This document shows, in pieces, positions 40,292-51,033 of a stretch of 64,000 bases of DNA (position 1 is its first letter; every line of letters starts with the position of its first letter). A program made the translations under genes and the position numbers. Source of the stretch: Drosophila pseudoobscura. Its lineage: Eukaryota > Arthropoda > Insecta > Diptera > Drosophilidae. The notes beneath the pieces are model-generated. The model was not told the origin of the DNA and made no database searches. It saw nothing but the letters and a program-made list of their open reading frames with translations. The stretch is taken from contig NC_046681.1 in the NCBI RefSeq assembly GCF_009870125.1, positions 14,459,001 through 14,523,000 of the forward strand, read 5' to 3'.

Positions 40292-41684
40292 ATGAATTTT
40301 CTTTCTCGTTGCGCCAAGTCCGTTGGCGCCATGCGCTCTCGGGGACCGAGGGGACTGCGGTTCCTGTTTCAAGACTGCGGTGACGACCATTCCTCGGGAA
40401 CCATGGCTGAAAGTAAGCACTGACAGATCTGCCGGTCTTCATTTGCACCACTATTTTAATTCCTGAGTCTTACAGTCACCGAGAAGATCAAAGAGCAGGT
40501 TGGGGTAGAGATGGGTTATCACACGATCCCCAAATGCCGAGCAGGCTTGCTCAAGTACCATCCGAAGCTGGAGGATTTGCCAGAGCGCAGCATGAAGGAC
40601 TCGTACAGAACGGCCGTCCTGCCGCTGGGCTCCGATGTGAAAGTGCGTGAGCGTCATGTCAATTATCTGGGAATGGTGCGAGGGGGGCGCCTAATCGAAG
40701 AGATGGACATGCTTGCTAGTAAGTAAACTCCTTCTTGGTACGCATACTTCAGTTGATTTACGCACGATTTACGCAGTATGGATATGCCATTGTCATGTTA
40801 AGCTACCGTCACTGCCGAGGAACACCCCTCTGCCGTATACATTCGTCACTCTGCTGGTGGACAGCGTGGAGTTGCTGGTCCAGGCCAAGGCGGACATAGA
40901 TCTGATGCTGTCGGGTCACGTTTCCTGGACGGGCACCAGTTCCATGGAGATTTCCATCAATGTGCGACAGCAAGAACAGAGCATCGCCAAAGGCATCTTC
41001 CTGATGGTGGCACGTAATGCCACCAATACCGGCCCTGCTCCCGTCAATCCATTAAAGCCGACAATGGAGCAGGAAAAGATCTATTGGGAGGCGGCCAAAG
41101 AGCGGAAAAAAAAGAAAACCACGCCCTCCACCTGCTTGGATAAAACGCCGCTCACCGAACCGGAACAGAAGCTCATGTACGAGCTGTTCATGCGCACTAG
41201 GGGCACGGATATACTATGGGAAAGGTCGAATGTGGAGAAACCAGACTTTAGCTGGATTTCGAGCACCCAGCGGTCCACAGTGTTGCTGCCCTTTCCAGAG
41301 AATCGCAACAACCACAACACCATCTACGGTGGGTACATTATGCGGAATGCTGTCGAGATTTGCTATATAACAGCCAGCTTCTATGCCGGACGAAGGCCCG
41401 TGTGGCAGTACCTATCAGATGTGGCCTTTTTCCAGCCCGTTCACGTCACTTCCATTCTCAAGCTGACGGCCTATGTAGTCTACACCTCCGATAAGCATAT
41501 GCAACTAATGGCTGTAGCAAATGTTCTCGATGCCAACAGCTTTTCGGAGGTGCAGACCAATGCCTTCCATCTCACGTATTTGAGCGAGCACAAGGTGAAA
41601 GAGGTCCTGCCACACAGCTACCAGGAGACAGTGTGGCACATTATCGGTCGTCGGCATTTTCAGGCCTTCCAGAACAGAAAGTAG
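40292..41684 (+). CDS. Mitochondrial acyl-CoA thioesterase, ACOT9-like, intact copy
   Basis: Exons 40292-40412, 40476-40718 and 40777-41684 join in phase to about 423 aa. The N-terminus (MNFLSRCAKSVGAMRSRGPR) is basic and hydrophobic, a probable mitochondrial presequence. Two hot-dog folds follow, as in ACOT9/10: the first includes PLPYTFVTLLVDSV and LSGHVSWTGTSSMEI, the second NTIYGGYIMRNAVEICYITA and FFQPVHVTSILKLTAYVV. The family hydrolyses fatty acyl-CoAs to free acids and CoA. Flies have several copies (CG1774 and relatives from memory). Positions from 40529 onward recur at 45432-46578 in a second, broken copy. It is convergent with a truncated Ube4B piece. Confidence 0.9.
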
Positions 41685-42588
41685 CGAAAGTCCAATCAGT
41701 TCTTGGGATTATAGAAACATTTATGCAACCGAAACAGAGTAAATAAAATTAGAGCGAATAAGAATAAAATTTCAAGAACTCTAACTGTACACAGATTTAC
41801 ATACACAAAGAATGTATGAGCAAAATGGAATTATCCTAATGGAAAATATATGTAAAATTGACTATAGCCCGATCCTGTCCTGTCCTGACCTCTCCTGTCC
41901 CCTTTTCCCCCTGGAGCGAGCGCACTCTTTGGTTGTGCCTGCACAATTATATAGATAGTATTCGCTCAGCTCTTGGAGCGTGCCGCACTACGCTTGCCCT
42001 CGATCCATTGGTCGATCTCCAGCTTGAGGGCCTCATTGGACTTGACCTTGTCCATGGTTAGGGGCTCACGGTTGAAGGGATCTGTCTGATCGCTCAGCAA
42101 GTGGCGGGCGATGGTGGACCGGTCGACGGTAACCTTGGAGCTGGGCAGAATGACGGGATCGGTCATCAGGCTGGATATAATCGGATCCAAGTACTCCTCT
42201 GGGGCATCGGCCAGCAACTCTTGCTCCTCCTTGTACTGATCCCCCATTTTCTTGACCTTGGCCGCAAACTCGGACATGTCGCCGATCAACTGGCCTCCGC
42301 CGATCCTTATGAGAATGTTCTCGGCGAAGCCAAAGAGCTGGTCGCTGTAGGAGCGACCGTCCTGGGAGACTGCCAGACAGAAGCAGTCGTCGGTGCTTAG
42401 ATTGATGTAGATGTGCGAGATTTCCAGCACCGTTTGGGCCGGCTCAAAGTCGAACTCCTTCTTGTCCTTTACTTTGAAGCGCTCCTTGCGCGGTAAAACC
42501 AAATGCAACAGAAAGTAGTTCAGCATGGCCGCAATGCGGTCTACCATGCTGTTGTGGCAGAATATACTTTTGATCTCCGTGGTGAGGA
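40529..42588. repeat. Left copy of Acot/Ube4B segmental duplication
   Basis: This 2,060-bp block recurs at 45432-47482 in the same orientation. It covers thioesterase exon 2 (part) to its end, the convergent spacer and the 3' end of Ube4B. Reading side by side I find one 10-bp and one 1-bp length difference. The six base substitutions I find all lie between 42385 and 42569. Confidence 0.95.
41966..42588 (-). pseudogene. Truncated 3' fragment of Ube4B, retaining the U-box
   Basis: The duplicated end of Ube4B, about the last 205 codons of the full gene at 46860-49964. The frame is open and includes the whole C-terminal U-box ([20 protein letters not shown] through DQWIEGKRS). Homology stops at 42588; beyond that is unrelated AT-rich DNA, so the upstream four fifths of the gene are absent. 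Substitutions against the intact copy include Cys for Ser and Leu for Gly. There is no evident promoter; expression would need a new start. I treat it as a gene fragment. Confidence 0.88.
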
Positions 42589-42822
42589 TATTTAAAACTA
42601 CAGAAATATTGAAATAATATGGTTGAATAATAATATGAATCATCTGAAATGTAAAAACAAAACAAAACATACCCCTTTGGAGTAAGTTTGAATTGTTCTT
42701 CATGCTTCAGTCTCTCCTCTGTCTTTAGTCTTTGCGCTAAATACGAAAATACATTGTCCCGGGTTTGGTATCGGGGGTTTCTCGTTTTGATCCTTAATAT
42801 ATACCGGCTTGCTGCTGTATTT

Positions 42823-43350
42823 TCAATCCACTTTCTTCACCTTCGCGATTGGTGATTCATCAGTACTCGTTCGTTTTGGTACTTCGACTTTTGTAAAGGA
42901 ATAATCTTTCCCGGAATTACCGGAAAAATCCTCTGCCGGTCGAGATTTTTTGGACCTCGGCTTTCTTGCATTTGGAGTGGAGTTCGCCATTGGAGTACCT
43001 TCCCGAATCATCGACGGATTTTCAATGTCCCAGTCTCTATCCGGCTGCGCTTCGTCGCTCTGTAATATCTCTATATCGGAGATATTAGGAGCAGCACTTG
43101 AGCTCGTGCTACCTGACTCATTTAAGGGAGCGCTCGTGCTCCCCAGGACACTTGAGGTGTTAAGGCTCGTGCCCTTTTCCCTCTCATAAATGCGAGCCAA
43201 TTCCACATTGGCCTTGCATCTCTGCAGTATGGCCTTTGCCTTTTCGACGGGTCCTTTCGCTTCAAGCACAGCTAAGTCTGCTTCAGCGCGTTTTAAAAAT
43301 GCCTCTGCCAACGGCAAAGAGTCCACTTGGTCGTTTCGTAGCTTTTCCAT
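42823..43350 (-). CDS. Unrecognised 175-aa nuclear-type protein
   Basis: The chosen start is MEKLRNDQVDSLPLAEAFL. The open frame extends 30 codons further upstream with a signal-peptide look, but that stretch starts on a GTGAGT donor and ends on a CTCAG acceptor, so it is best read as a short 5' UTR intron. The protein has a helical, coiled-coil-prone N-terminal 60 residues (AEADLAVLEAKGPVEKAK), a Ser-rich acidic middle and a basic patch (RKPRSKKSRP) like a nuclear localisation signal. I do not recognise it. It sits between the two copies of the Acot/Ube4B duplication, on the Ube4B strand. Confidence 0.65.
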   Translation of the reverse strand: MEKLRNDQVDSLPLAEAFLKRAEADLAVLEAKGPVEKAKAILQRCKANVELARIYEREKGTSLNTSSVLGSTSAPLNESGSTSSSAAPNISDIEILQSDEAQPDRDWDIENPSMIREGTPMANSTPNARKPRSKKSRPAEDFSGNSGKDYSFTKVEVPKRTSTDESPIAKVKKVD

Positions 43351-43440
43351 TTTTTCACTTCTTTCGCTGAGGTTTTCACTGAGCACAATGGAGGAAAACA
43401 CGAATAAAAAATATAAACACCAGAAAAATACGTTACTCAC

Positions 43441-45431
43441 AAATTTGCACTTGTTTGTTTATATGTTTATAAACGCATGACGCTATTAACCCCTGTGTGT
43501 GCAACATTAAACCATTACAATGTAACATAAAAAATATTATTGTATATCACATATTTATATACTAATTTCATATACAGGATCAAATACTTTTCATGCGCCC
43601 ACATATTCACCCTGATCTATATATTCTCAAAGAAAAGTGGACAAAGTAATATAGTCTATATTAAGAAGTATATTTGTTGTGTCAGTCTTAGAGGGTTAAT
43701 TAAAAACTCCTTGTCTCGCTATCGAAAGCATATTGTAAAATTGTTGCCAAAACGTGATCAATTCGTAGTTGCTCAGTGAACAAGTGAAGAAAAGTGAATA
43801 AGTGAATTCAGTTAATCTTCGAGTAGTTAGCGGGCGTGTCTGTACGGTGGCATAGCCAGAATATCCATATATCAGTAGGGCCCTCCACTTGTCTGAAACA
43901 CCACAAAAAGCATATTCGTACTCGTATTCGTATTCGTATAAATCGTAAATAAATAAATACCAGCAGCAAGTTGGTTAACCTTTTGAACTCTATCGATCGA
44001 TACCAAGCCAAGCTTTACCACTATCTACATAAAAGCTACATCATATATCTGAGCTTATGGAAGCGACATTCAGTTATCTAGCATTTGAGTCACTTACAAG
44101 AAGATCTAAAGCCCACATACAATACATACAAAGGTATATCCTGCAGCTTCCAATAAACAAAAATACCAAGTAACACTACTTTATATGATCGTGAATAAGA
44201 GGAATAGGCCCTAAAAAATAAGCAAAGAATTTCCTACTAAGCTGCAGCGCATCCTCACTTTTTATAAAGCAATTCAAACGGAACATCACACTATTGTACT
44301 TAACCAACTATAATTGTCAGACATATTCTACGTGTTGATCCAAGAGAGCAACTAATCTTGCTTACGGCTTTATTGATAAAAAGATTTAAAGATTGTTAAA
44401 TTTGTTCTGCCCCCAAATAAAAAGAGAAAGAATGATTTGGTAGCTTTTCGAATTAGGTTTTAATGATTTGTGTGTAAGTGATTGAGAGCAAATATAGGTT
44501 AGCTGACATATATATGTACTTGAATTAGTTAAATTTCTGTACCAAAAAACTCGAGTTGAGAATCAAAACCAAAACCTAAGTCAGATGAAGATAATTTTGC
44601 ATTTCGCATTTAGCTAACATAAATCTTTAGATTGATTAATTGCCCCTTCCCCCTTTCCGCTAGTTCAAGCTGCTTAACTCAACGTCAGACTATATGCATA
44701 CCAAAAACACTACATTTTTGTGTAAATAATACTAAGTAAACATATATATATCACTTGATCCTGAGAACAGGTTTGCAGACTTAATTGGTTCTCGCAGAAA
44801 TAAAACAAAGTTGTTTAGTATGTATTTAAGAAGGACTTGACAAAGCAATAAATAAAAGGCATTCAAACTAATAAAAACCAAACCATAGCCCATTTGTTTT
44901 TCTTTCTAAATATGCATTAAAGCAAAAAATAATCGTGGTCCTCTAAGGAAATGTTTCCGATCTCCAGCATACGGAAAAGCCCAGATCCGGCTAAAACGTA
45001 AAAAATATCCTTGATCCTTGTTAAGGACTGCATCAAGGATGTTTCCCCGATCAGCAGCAGGTGTTTCCGTATCCCAGATCCGACAAGAAATTGCTGGATT
45101 ACAAAATACCGTTAAAAAGGCATGTCCTTATCGTAATTGATGTCCTTGAATTGGTTCAAACGATGGGGCACATCATGCTGATTACGAGGACACGTATCTC
45201 GTCCAGATCGGATGAGAAATGGCGGAGTTATGGTAATTTAATCAAAAATAGGTTTAAAAAAATAACCGTCAATCTGTGGCGCCGATATAATCAGCGGTGA
45301 ACTAGCGAGCTACGCGCAAATTTAGTACAAGAAATCCCCGGGGACATGTGGGGGCGCCACTGTGCAATCACAAAAAAACCAGCGACCTTCTGCTGATTTC
45401 TGTTCGCCTGGTACCCAGGTCTGAAATTTCT
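43441..45431. other. AT-rich spacer between duplication copies
   Basis: About 2 kb without a gene I can support. The first 1.4 kb is ordinary AT-rich DNA. The last 500 bp (about 44935-45431) has higher GC and a patchwork look with repeated phrases such as CCAGATCCG (44982 and 45076 region) and GATGTTTCC/GTGTTTCC, and abuts the right copy of the duplication. It may be a decayed repeat, but I cannot name a family. Confidence 0.4.
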
Positions 45432-46578
45432 CCCAAATGCCGAGCAGGTACCATCCGAAGCTGGAGGATTTGCCAGAGCGCAGCATGAAGGACTCGTACA
45501 GAACGGCCGTCCTGCCGCTGGGCTCCGATGTGAAAGTGCGTGAGCGTCATGTCAATTATCTGGGAATGGTGCGAGGGGGGCGCCTAATCGAAGAGATGGA
45601 CATGCTTGCTAGTAAGTAAACTCCTTCTTGGTACGCATACTTCAGTTGATTTACGCACGATTTACGCAGTATGGATATGCCATTGTCATGTTAAGCTACC
45701 GTCACTGCCGAGGAACACCCCTCTGCCGTATACATTCGTCACTCTGCTGGTGGACAGCGTGGAGTTGCTGGTCCAGGCCAAGGCGGACATAGATCTGATG
45801 CTGTCGGGTCACGTTTCCTGGACGGGCACCAGTTCCATGGAGATTTCCATCAATGTGCGACAGCAAGAACAGAGCATCGCCAAAGGCATCTTCCTGATGG
45901 TGGCACGTAATGCCACCAATACCGGCCCTGCTCCCGTCAATCCATTAAAGCCGACAATGGAGCAGGAAAAGATCTATTGGGAGGCGGCCAAAGAGCGGAA
46001 AAAAAAAGAAAACCACGCCCTCCACCTGCTTGGATAAAACGCCGCTCACCGAACCGGAACAGAAGCTCATGTACGAGCTGTTCATGCGCACTAGGGGCAC
46101 GGATATACTATGGGAAAGGTCGAATGTGGAGAAACCAGACTTTAGCTGGATTTCGAGCACCCAGCGGTCCACAGTGTTGCTGCCCTTTCCAGAGAATCGC
46201 AACAACCACAACACCATCTACGGTGGGTACATTATGCGGAATGCTGTCGAGATTTGCTATATAACAGCCAGCTTCTATGCCGGACGAAGGCCCGTGTGGC
46301 AGTACCTATCAGATGTGGCCTTTTTCCAGCCCGTTCACGTCACTTCCATTCTCAAGCTGACGGCCTATGTAGTCTACACCTCCGATAAGCATATGCAACT
46401 AATGGCTGTAGCAAATGTTCTCGATGCCAACAGCTTTTCGGAGGTGCAGACCAATGCCTTCCATCTCACGTATTTGAGCGAGCACAAGGTGAAAGAGGTC
46501 CTGCCACACAGCTACCAGGAGACAGTGTGGCACATTATCGGTCGTCGGCATTTTCAGGCCTTCCAGAACAGAAAGTAG
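45432..46578 (+). pseudogene. Broken second copy of the ACOT9-like thioesterase
   Basis: Homologous to 40529-41684 of the intact gene. The first exon and the start of exon 2 are missing. Ten bases present in the intact exon 2 (40546-40555) are absent at 45448/45449. The run of A in the Lys-rich linker is nine long here and eight in the intact copy (46007 vs 41113), shifting the frame. Introns and the rest of the coding part appear identical to the intact copy, so loss is recent or sequence is kept alike by conversion. Confidence 0.9.
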
Positions 46579-47482
46579 CGAAAGTCCAATCAGTTCTTGG
46601 GATTATAGAAACATTTATGCAACCGAAACAGAGTAAATAAAATTAGAGCGAATAAGAATAAAATTTCAAGAACTCTAACTGTACACAGATTTACATACAC
46701 AAAGAATGTATGAGCAAAATGGAATTATCCTAATGGAAAATATATGTAAAATTGACTATAGCCCGATCCTGTCCTGTCCTGACCTCTCCTGTCCCCTTTT
46801 CCCCCTGGAGCGAGCGCACTCTTTGGTTGTGCCTGCACAATTATATAGATAGTATTCGCTCAGCTCTTGGAGCGTGCCGCACTACGCTTGCCCTCGATCC
46901 ATTGGTCGATCTCCAGCTTGAGGGCCTCATTGGACTTGACCTTGTCCATGGTTAGGGGCTCACGGTTGAAGGGATCTGTCTGATCGCTCAGCAAGTGGCG
47001 GGCGATGGTGGACCGGTCGACGGTAACCTTGGAGCTGGGCAGAATGACGGGATCGGTCATCAGGCTGGATATAATCGGATCCAAGTACTCCTCTGGGGCA
47101 TCGGCCAGCAACTCTTGCTCCTCCTTGTACTGATCCCCCATTTTCTTGACCTTGGCCGCAAACTCGGACATGTCGCCGATCAACTGGCCTCCGCCGATCC
47201 TTATGAGAATGTTCTCGGCGAAGCCAAAGAGCTGGTCGCTGTAGGAGCGACCGTCCTGGGAGACTGCCAGACAGAAGCTGTCGTCGGTGCTTAGATTGAT
47301 GTAGATGTGCGAGATTTCCAGCACCGTTTGGGCCGGCTCAAAGTCGAACTCCTTCTTGTCCTTTACCTTGAAGCGCTCCTTGCGCGGTCCAACCAAATGC
47401 AACAGAAAGTAGTTCAGCATGGCCGCAATGCGGTCTACCATACTGTTGTGGCAGAATATACTCTTGATCTCCGTGGTGAGGA
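45432..47482. repeat. Right copy of Acot/Ube4B segmental duplication
   Basis: Matches 40529-42588 in the same orientation. The left border falls inside thioesterase exon 2; the right border falls inside intact Ube4B, where the left copy departs to unrelated DNA after GTGAGGA. Because Ube4B is whole here and the thioesterase is whole in the left copy, each copy preserves one gene. Confidence 0.95.
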
Positions 47483-49964
47483 GCTTCAGCAGGTTGATGG
47501 TGTCCCGTCCCAATATGTTGTCGAAGCGTGCAAGCATGCCCAGGTGGTGCAGATTGGTGACCTGTTGCTGGCGTTCGTTTTGCGAGAGACTGTTCCACTC
47601 ACCATTATCCTGGGCCTGCTGCAGCTGCTTGATTTGCTCCAGGTTCGACAGCGACTCGTCCAACAGAAAGATGGCATCGTTGATGAGCAAATTGATGAAG
47701 CGCAAGAATATCGGCGGCTCAATGGCCTCCATATTCTCCTCCGCCTCGATGGCTAGATCGCGGAAGCACTGCACATGCTCCTGTTTCGTCCAGAGAAATT
47801 CCATGATGGCATACATGGGTCGGCGATAGTTGAACTTTTGCTCGAACTGCACCGACTGGCCGGTCATCTCGATGCTGACAAAAACATTCAGCAGACTCCG
47901 GACCACCTTCAGCCGATCCGGATGGTTGTCAAAGACATGCGTGACGAAGGTCTGCCGATTGCTGTTCATGATCTGCGTTGGCAGCAGGAACTCGAGGGCC
48001 TCTGCCAATTTGGCCCGCAAATGTGGGTTTTTTACGAGGCCAGAGCTGCCCATGAAGACCAGAATCATTTTGAAGAAGGCGTCGTGGGCGGAGTAATAGA
48101 TGTGTATAAACTGATCGCCATTCAATCGTCTGCAGAAATTCAAGTAGGCCGAAATATTATCAATGATACTCTCCGGCACTGACTGCATGTAGGGTGCAAC
48201 AAAGGGTGGAGTGTCCGAGAGCAGTTCCAGATTCCGATGGATCTGTGGGGCAAAGTCTCGCTTGTCCAGCGCCTGCTCATAGCTCTCGCGCGGCAAGAGG
48301 GCCACCTCTGTTAGCCAAATGGCCGATGCCTCCAAGAACTTCAGCATTTCCTTGTCGTTTGTGGGCTCGGAAATGGTGTTCCTTATGGAGAGCACCTGCT
48401 GCATTTGCTCCATCAGCATGCGGAAAAGATTCTTGGTCAGATCGTTGTTGGGATCACTGCGAAGGACATCCTCGTAGGCCGTCTGGGTGTTCTGCAGCTC
48501 GCGCATCACACGACCGAGGCGCTCAATGCAGGGACGATTCGCCAGCTCGAAGCATTTATGGGTCATGTAAAAGATCTCCGTGACAAAGTTATATTTCTCC
48601 GCCGTCACTCGCTCTTCGCCCTCGACGGTGGGCAGCAGACAGGTCTCATCATGGGCCTTCAGCAGGCTCACACCCTTCGCCTGTCGGTCCTTGTCGGCCA
48701 CAGCGCAGTAGGTGGGATCCACCAGCAGCACCTGCAATCGATCATTAATAAGGGAAACCTTTGGATGTGAAAGCAAAGGGGTTTACCTTCAGCGAGGGCA
48801 CACAGAGAGGTGAACATAGGCGGATGAGAACCGCACACAGGCTGGTCATGAAAGCATCGCTCGCCGTGCTGTACATTGTCTGCTCGAGGTTCAAGTTCAT
48901 GCTGCTCCAGAGATGTCCACGCGACACATTCGCGTCCAAACAATTCGCGATCCACTGCAGCGTCTTCCTCTTGGTTTCGGGCGACAGGACGAGCAGCTGC
49001 TTGAAGAGCTGAAAAGTCGATTGCTGATGATGCGACAGCAGACCCCAGAGGGCAGGGTCCGTTTGATTGAGAGAAAACTGCTGGAAGAACTCGTATTTTC
49101 CAGTCTGGGTCTTTGGCAAGATCGATATGCACAGCAGGTGACCCAGGAGTGTGTCCATGTACTCGCCGCCTGCAAGAAGACGTTAAAGTATGCAAAACAA
49201 AACAACAAAGGGACAAAGCAAACCAAACCTTTTGCCTTGGGATTGGGTGTAGTGTAGTCAATCAAGAGCTCTCCCAGGACAGCTGCCCGCTTGTCCTTCA
49301 CAAAGAAGCCCAGAATCCAGAAGACATTCTTCTTGATCGTTATCAAGTTGTCCTTGGCAACGAGCTTCTGCAGTTCCGTGAGCAATGGATAAAATATAGC
49401 TTTGAGTGCTCCGAGAGCTTCGAGCGGCTCATCTTCCTCGACCACCTTGCAGGCCACCCGCACCAAAAACTCCTGGGTGCTGGCATCATGCTCGCTCGCC
49501 TGCTCAAACAGCTCCAACCATTGGGTGGCGAACGACTGGGGGGCAAACAGGTCCGGCTGCCGCATGCAGGTACTGGCATTGTTCAAAATCAGTTCCTGGA
49601 TTTTGGAACTAGCCGTTTTCTTTGCGCCCTCCATATGCTCACTCCTGACAAACGCTCCGTGAAGGTAAGTGATGGCGTTCGTCTCCCAGGCTTCGCCACT
49701 GCCACTTCCTCCTCCACCAGCCAGCAGGCATTCAGAGGTATTGCTCAGCATTAGTCGCTCAAACAGGGCATGCGCCACCAGGTCCTCGCACAGCGTGTCC
49801 TCACTGGTATCCACGACCACGTCAGCCAGGCAGAGAGTCTGATTGCCTCCACTTTCCTTATTCAGCGAAAACAGCAGAATCTCCTCAACCAACTTATGTG
49901 AAACGCCATCGGCCGACGAGCCCTCTTGGAGCAGTGCAGCGAACGGGTTCTGAACGCTCGCCAT
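46860..49964 (-). CDS. Ube4B: Ubiquitin chain-elongation factor E4B (UFD2/UBE4B)
   Basis: Exons 49229-49964, 48787-49169 and 46860-48731 join in phase to about 996 aa. The protein is a U-box E3/E4 that lengthens ubiquitin chains on substrates of the UFD and ERAD pathways with p97/TER94. The large helical UFD2 core fills the middle (HLWSSMNLNLEQTMYSTAS, FIHIYYSAHDAFFKMI, MLARFDNILGRDTINLLKLL). The U-box is at about residues 905-985 ([31 protein letters not shown]). The N-terminus opens MASVQNPFAALLQEG. The last fifth is duplicated at 41966-42588. It is divergent from the CRAL-TRIO gene about 1 kb away. The fly gene is CG9934 from memory. Confidence 0.94.
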
Positions 49965-51033
49965 CCTGCAAAAATGTTGTAGAGATAATTAAAGATTATA
50001 TGCTCGAGCTCCAGTGACAATAACTGCCTTGAAATTTCGGGCCCCAAACTTTTTTTCTTTCCCAAAAATTAGTACAAACAGATGTTTGTGCTGCCAGATG
50101 TCTAGATTGATAGATGTGGCATCACCGTTGGAAATAATGGATTTTTGGAATTTAAAAAAAAGCGTTAGGAAATTATCACTTAAACTTAAAATGAATATTT
50201 AAATATTTAAAAATGATCTATTAATCGTTATCCCGCCTATAAATTTGTATTCAAGCTCGCACCTAATTCTCATATCCGAAATGCTCAAATTTCCCAGCGG
50301 GCAGGCAGTAAATGGTATCAATTTTATTGCGGACATTCTTGTTCAATTAATTGCACTCGATTAACCTTCTTTATCAATAGGATTACAAGCTCATATCTGG
50401 GACAGCCAGCGGAAAACCTCAACTGAACCGCAGCCGCATGCACTCAAAAAATAAATCCAAAGCCAATTAAGACAATCAATCGCAAAACGCCACCCATAAC
50501 GTACAAAAATAATGAAATACGAGTACTCGTACTGCAAGCGCCAGCCGACTTCCGTCCCCATCCCCATTCCAGTCGCATTTCCACCTTAGCGCCCCTTGTG
50601 ATAGATGAATGTCTTCGTGCATTGTTTAATCGGCTTATGATCAGCGCCGGGCCGAAAGAAATGCAAAAGAAAAAGCAAACGCAAACTCGATGAAGTTCGT
50701 TGATTCCCCATCCATCAATCCATCCATCCACATGTTATATCAGCTTTGTTTGGCAGTCGATGAGCTAGTTTCAATCGGTAAACATATGCATTTTCCGCTC
50801 ACAGTTGGAACAGCAGAAACCACAGCAGTCTTCGCACGTGTGTAAATATGGGAGAGAAATGTATTGAATATAGCGGATGGACGAGGGAAATTAACGATTT
50901 TTCACCGTTTTAGCACTATTATTAGCAGCCGTACCATATTCGGGGACGTGAGCGGACCATTGAGGCGCATTCTAAGTAGACCTCATTGTCTACTCGTATA
51001 CTCATCATCAATTTGGCAGTGTCCCAGCGATCG
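49965..51033. other. Divergent interval, Ube4B and CRAL-TRIO gene
   Basis: About 1.07 kb, AT-rich, holding both 5' leaders. A (CATC)n-like run lies near 50710-50731. The CRAL-TRIO frame is open from an earlier ATG at 50986. I see no gene here. Confidence 0.4.

Noticed and set aside
43351-43440. Hydrophobic N-terminus (MSNVFFWCLYFLFVF) as a signal peptide for the gene at 42823-43350
   Set aside because: It starts on a GTGAGT donor and ends on a pyrimidine tract plus CTCAG acceptor; it is better explained as a short 5' UTR intron, and the mature-looking protein starts at MEKLRN.
44935-45431. Possible long-terminal-repeat fossil
   Set aside because: No terminal TG...CA ends, primer site or duplication could be seen; left as an unidentified repeat-like patch.
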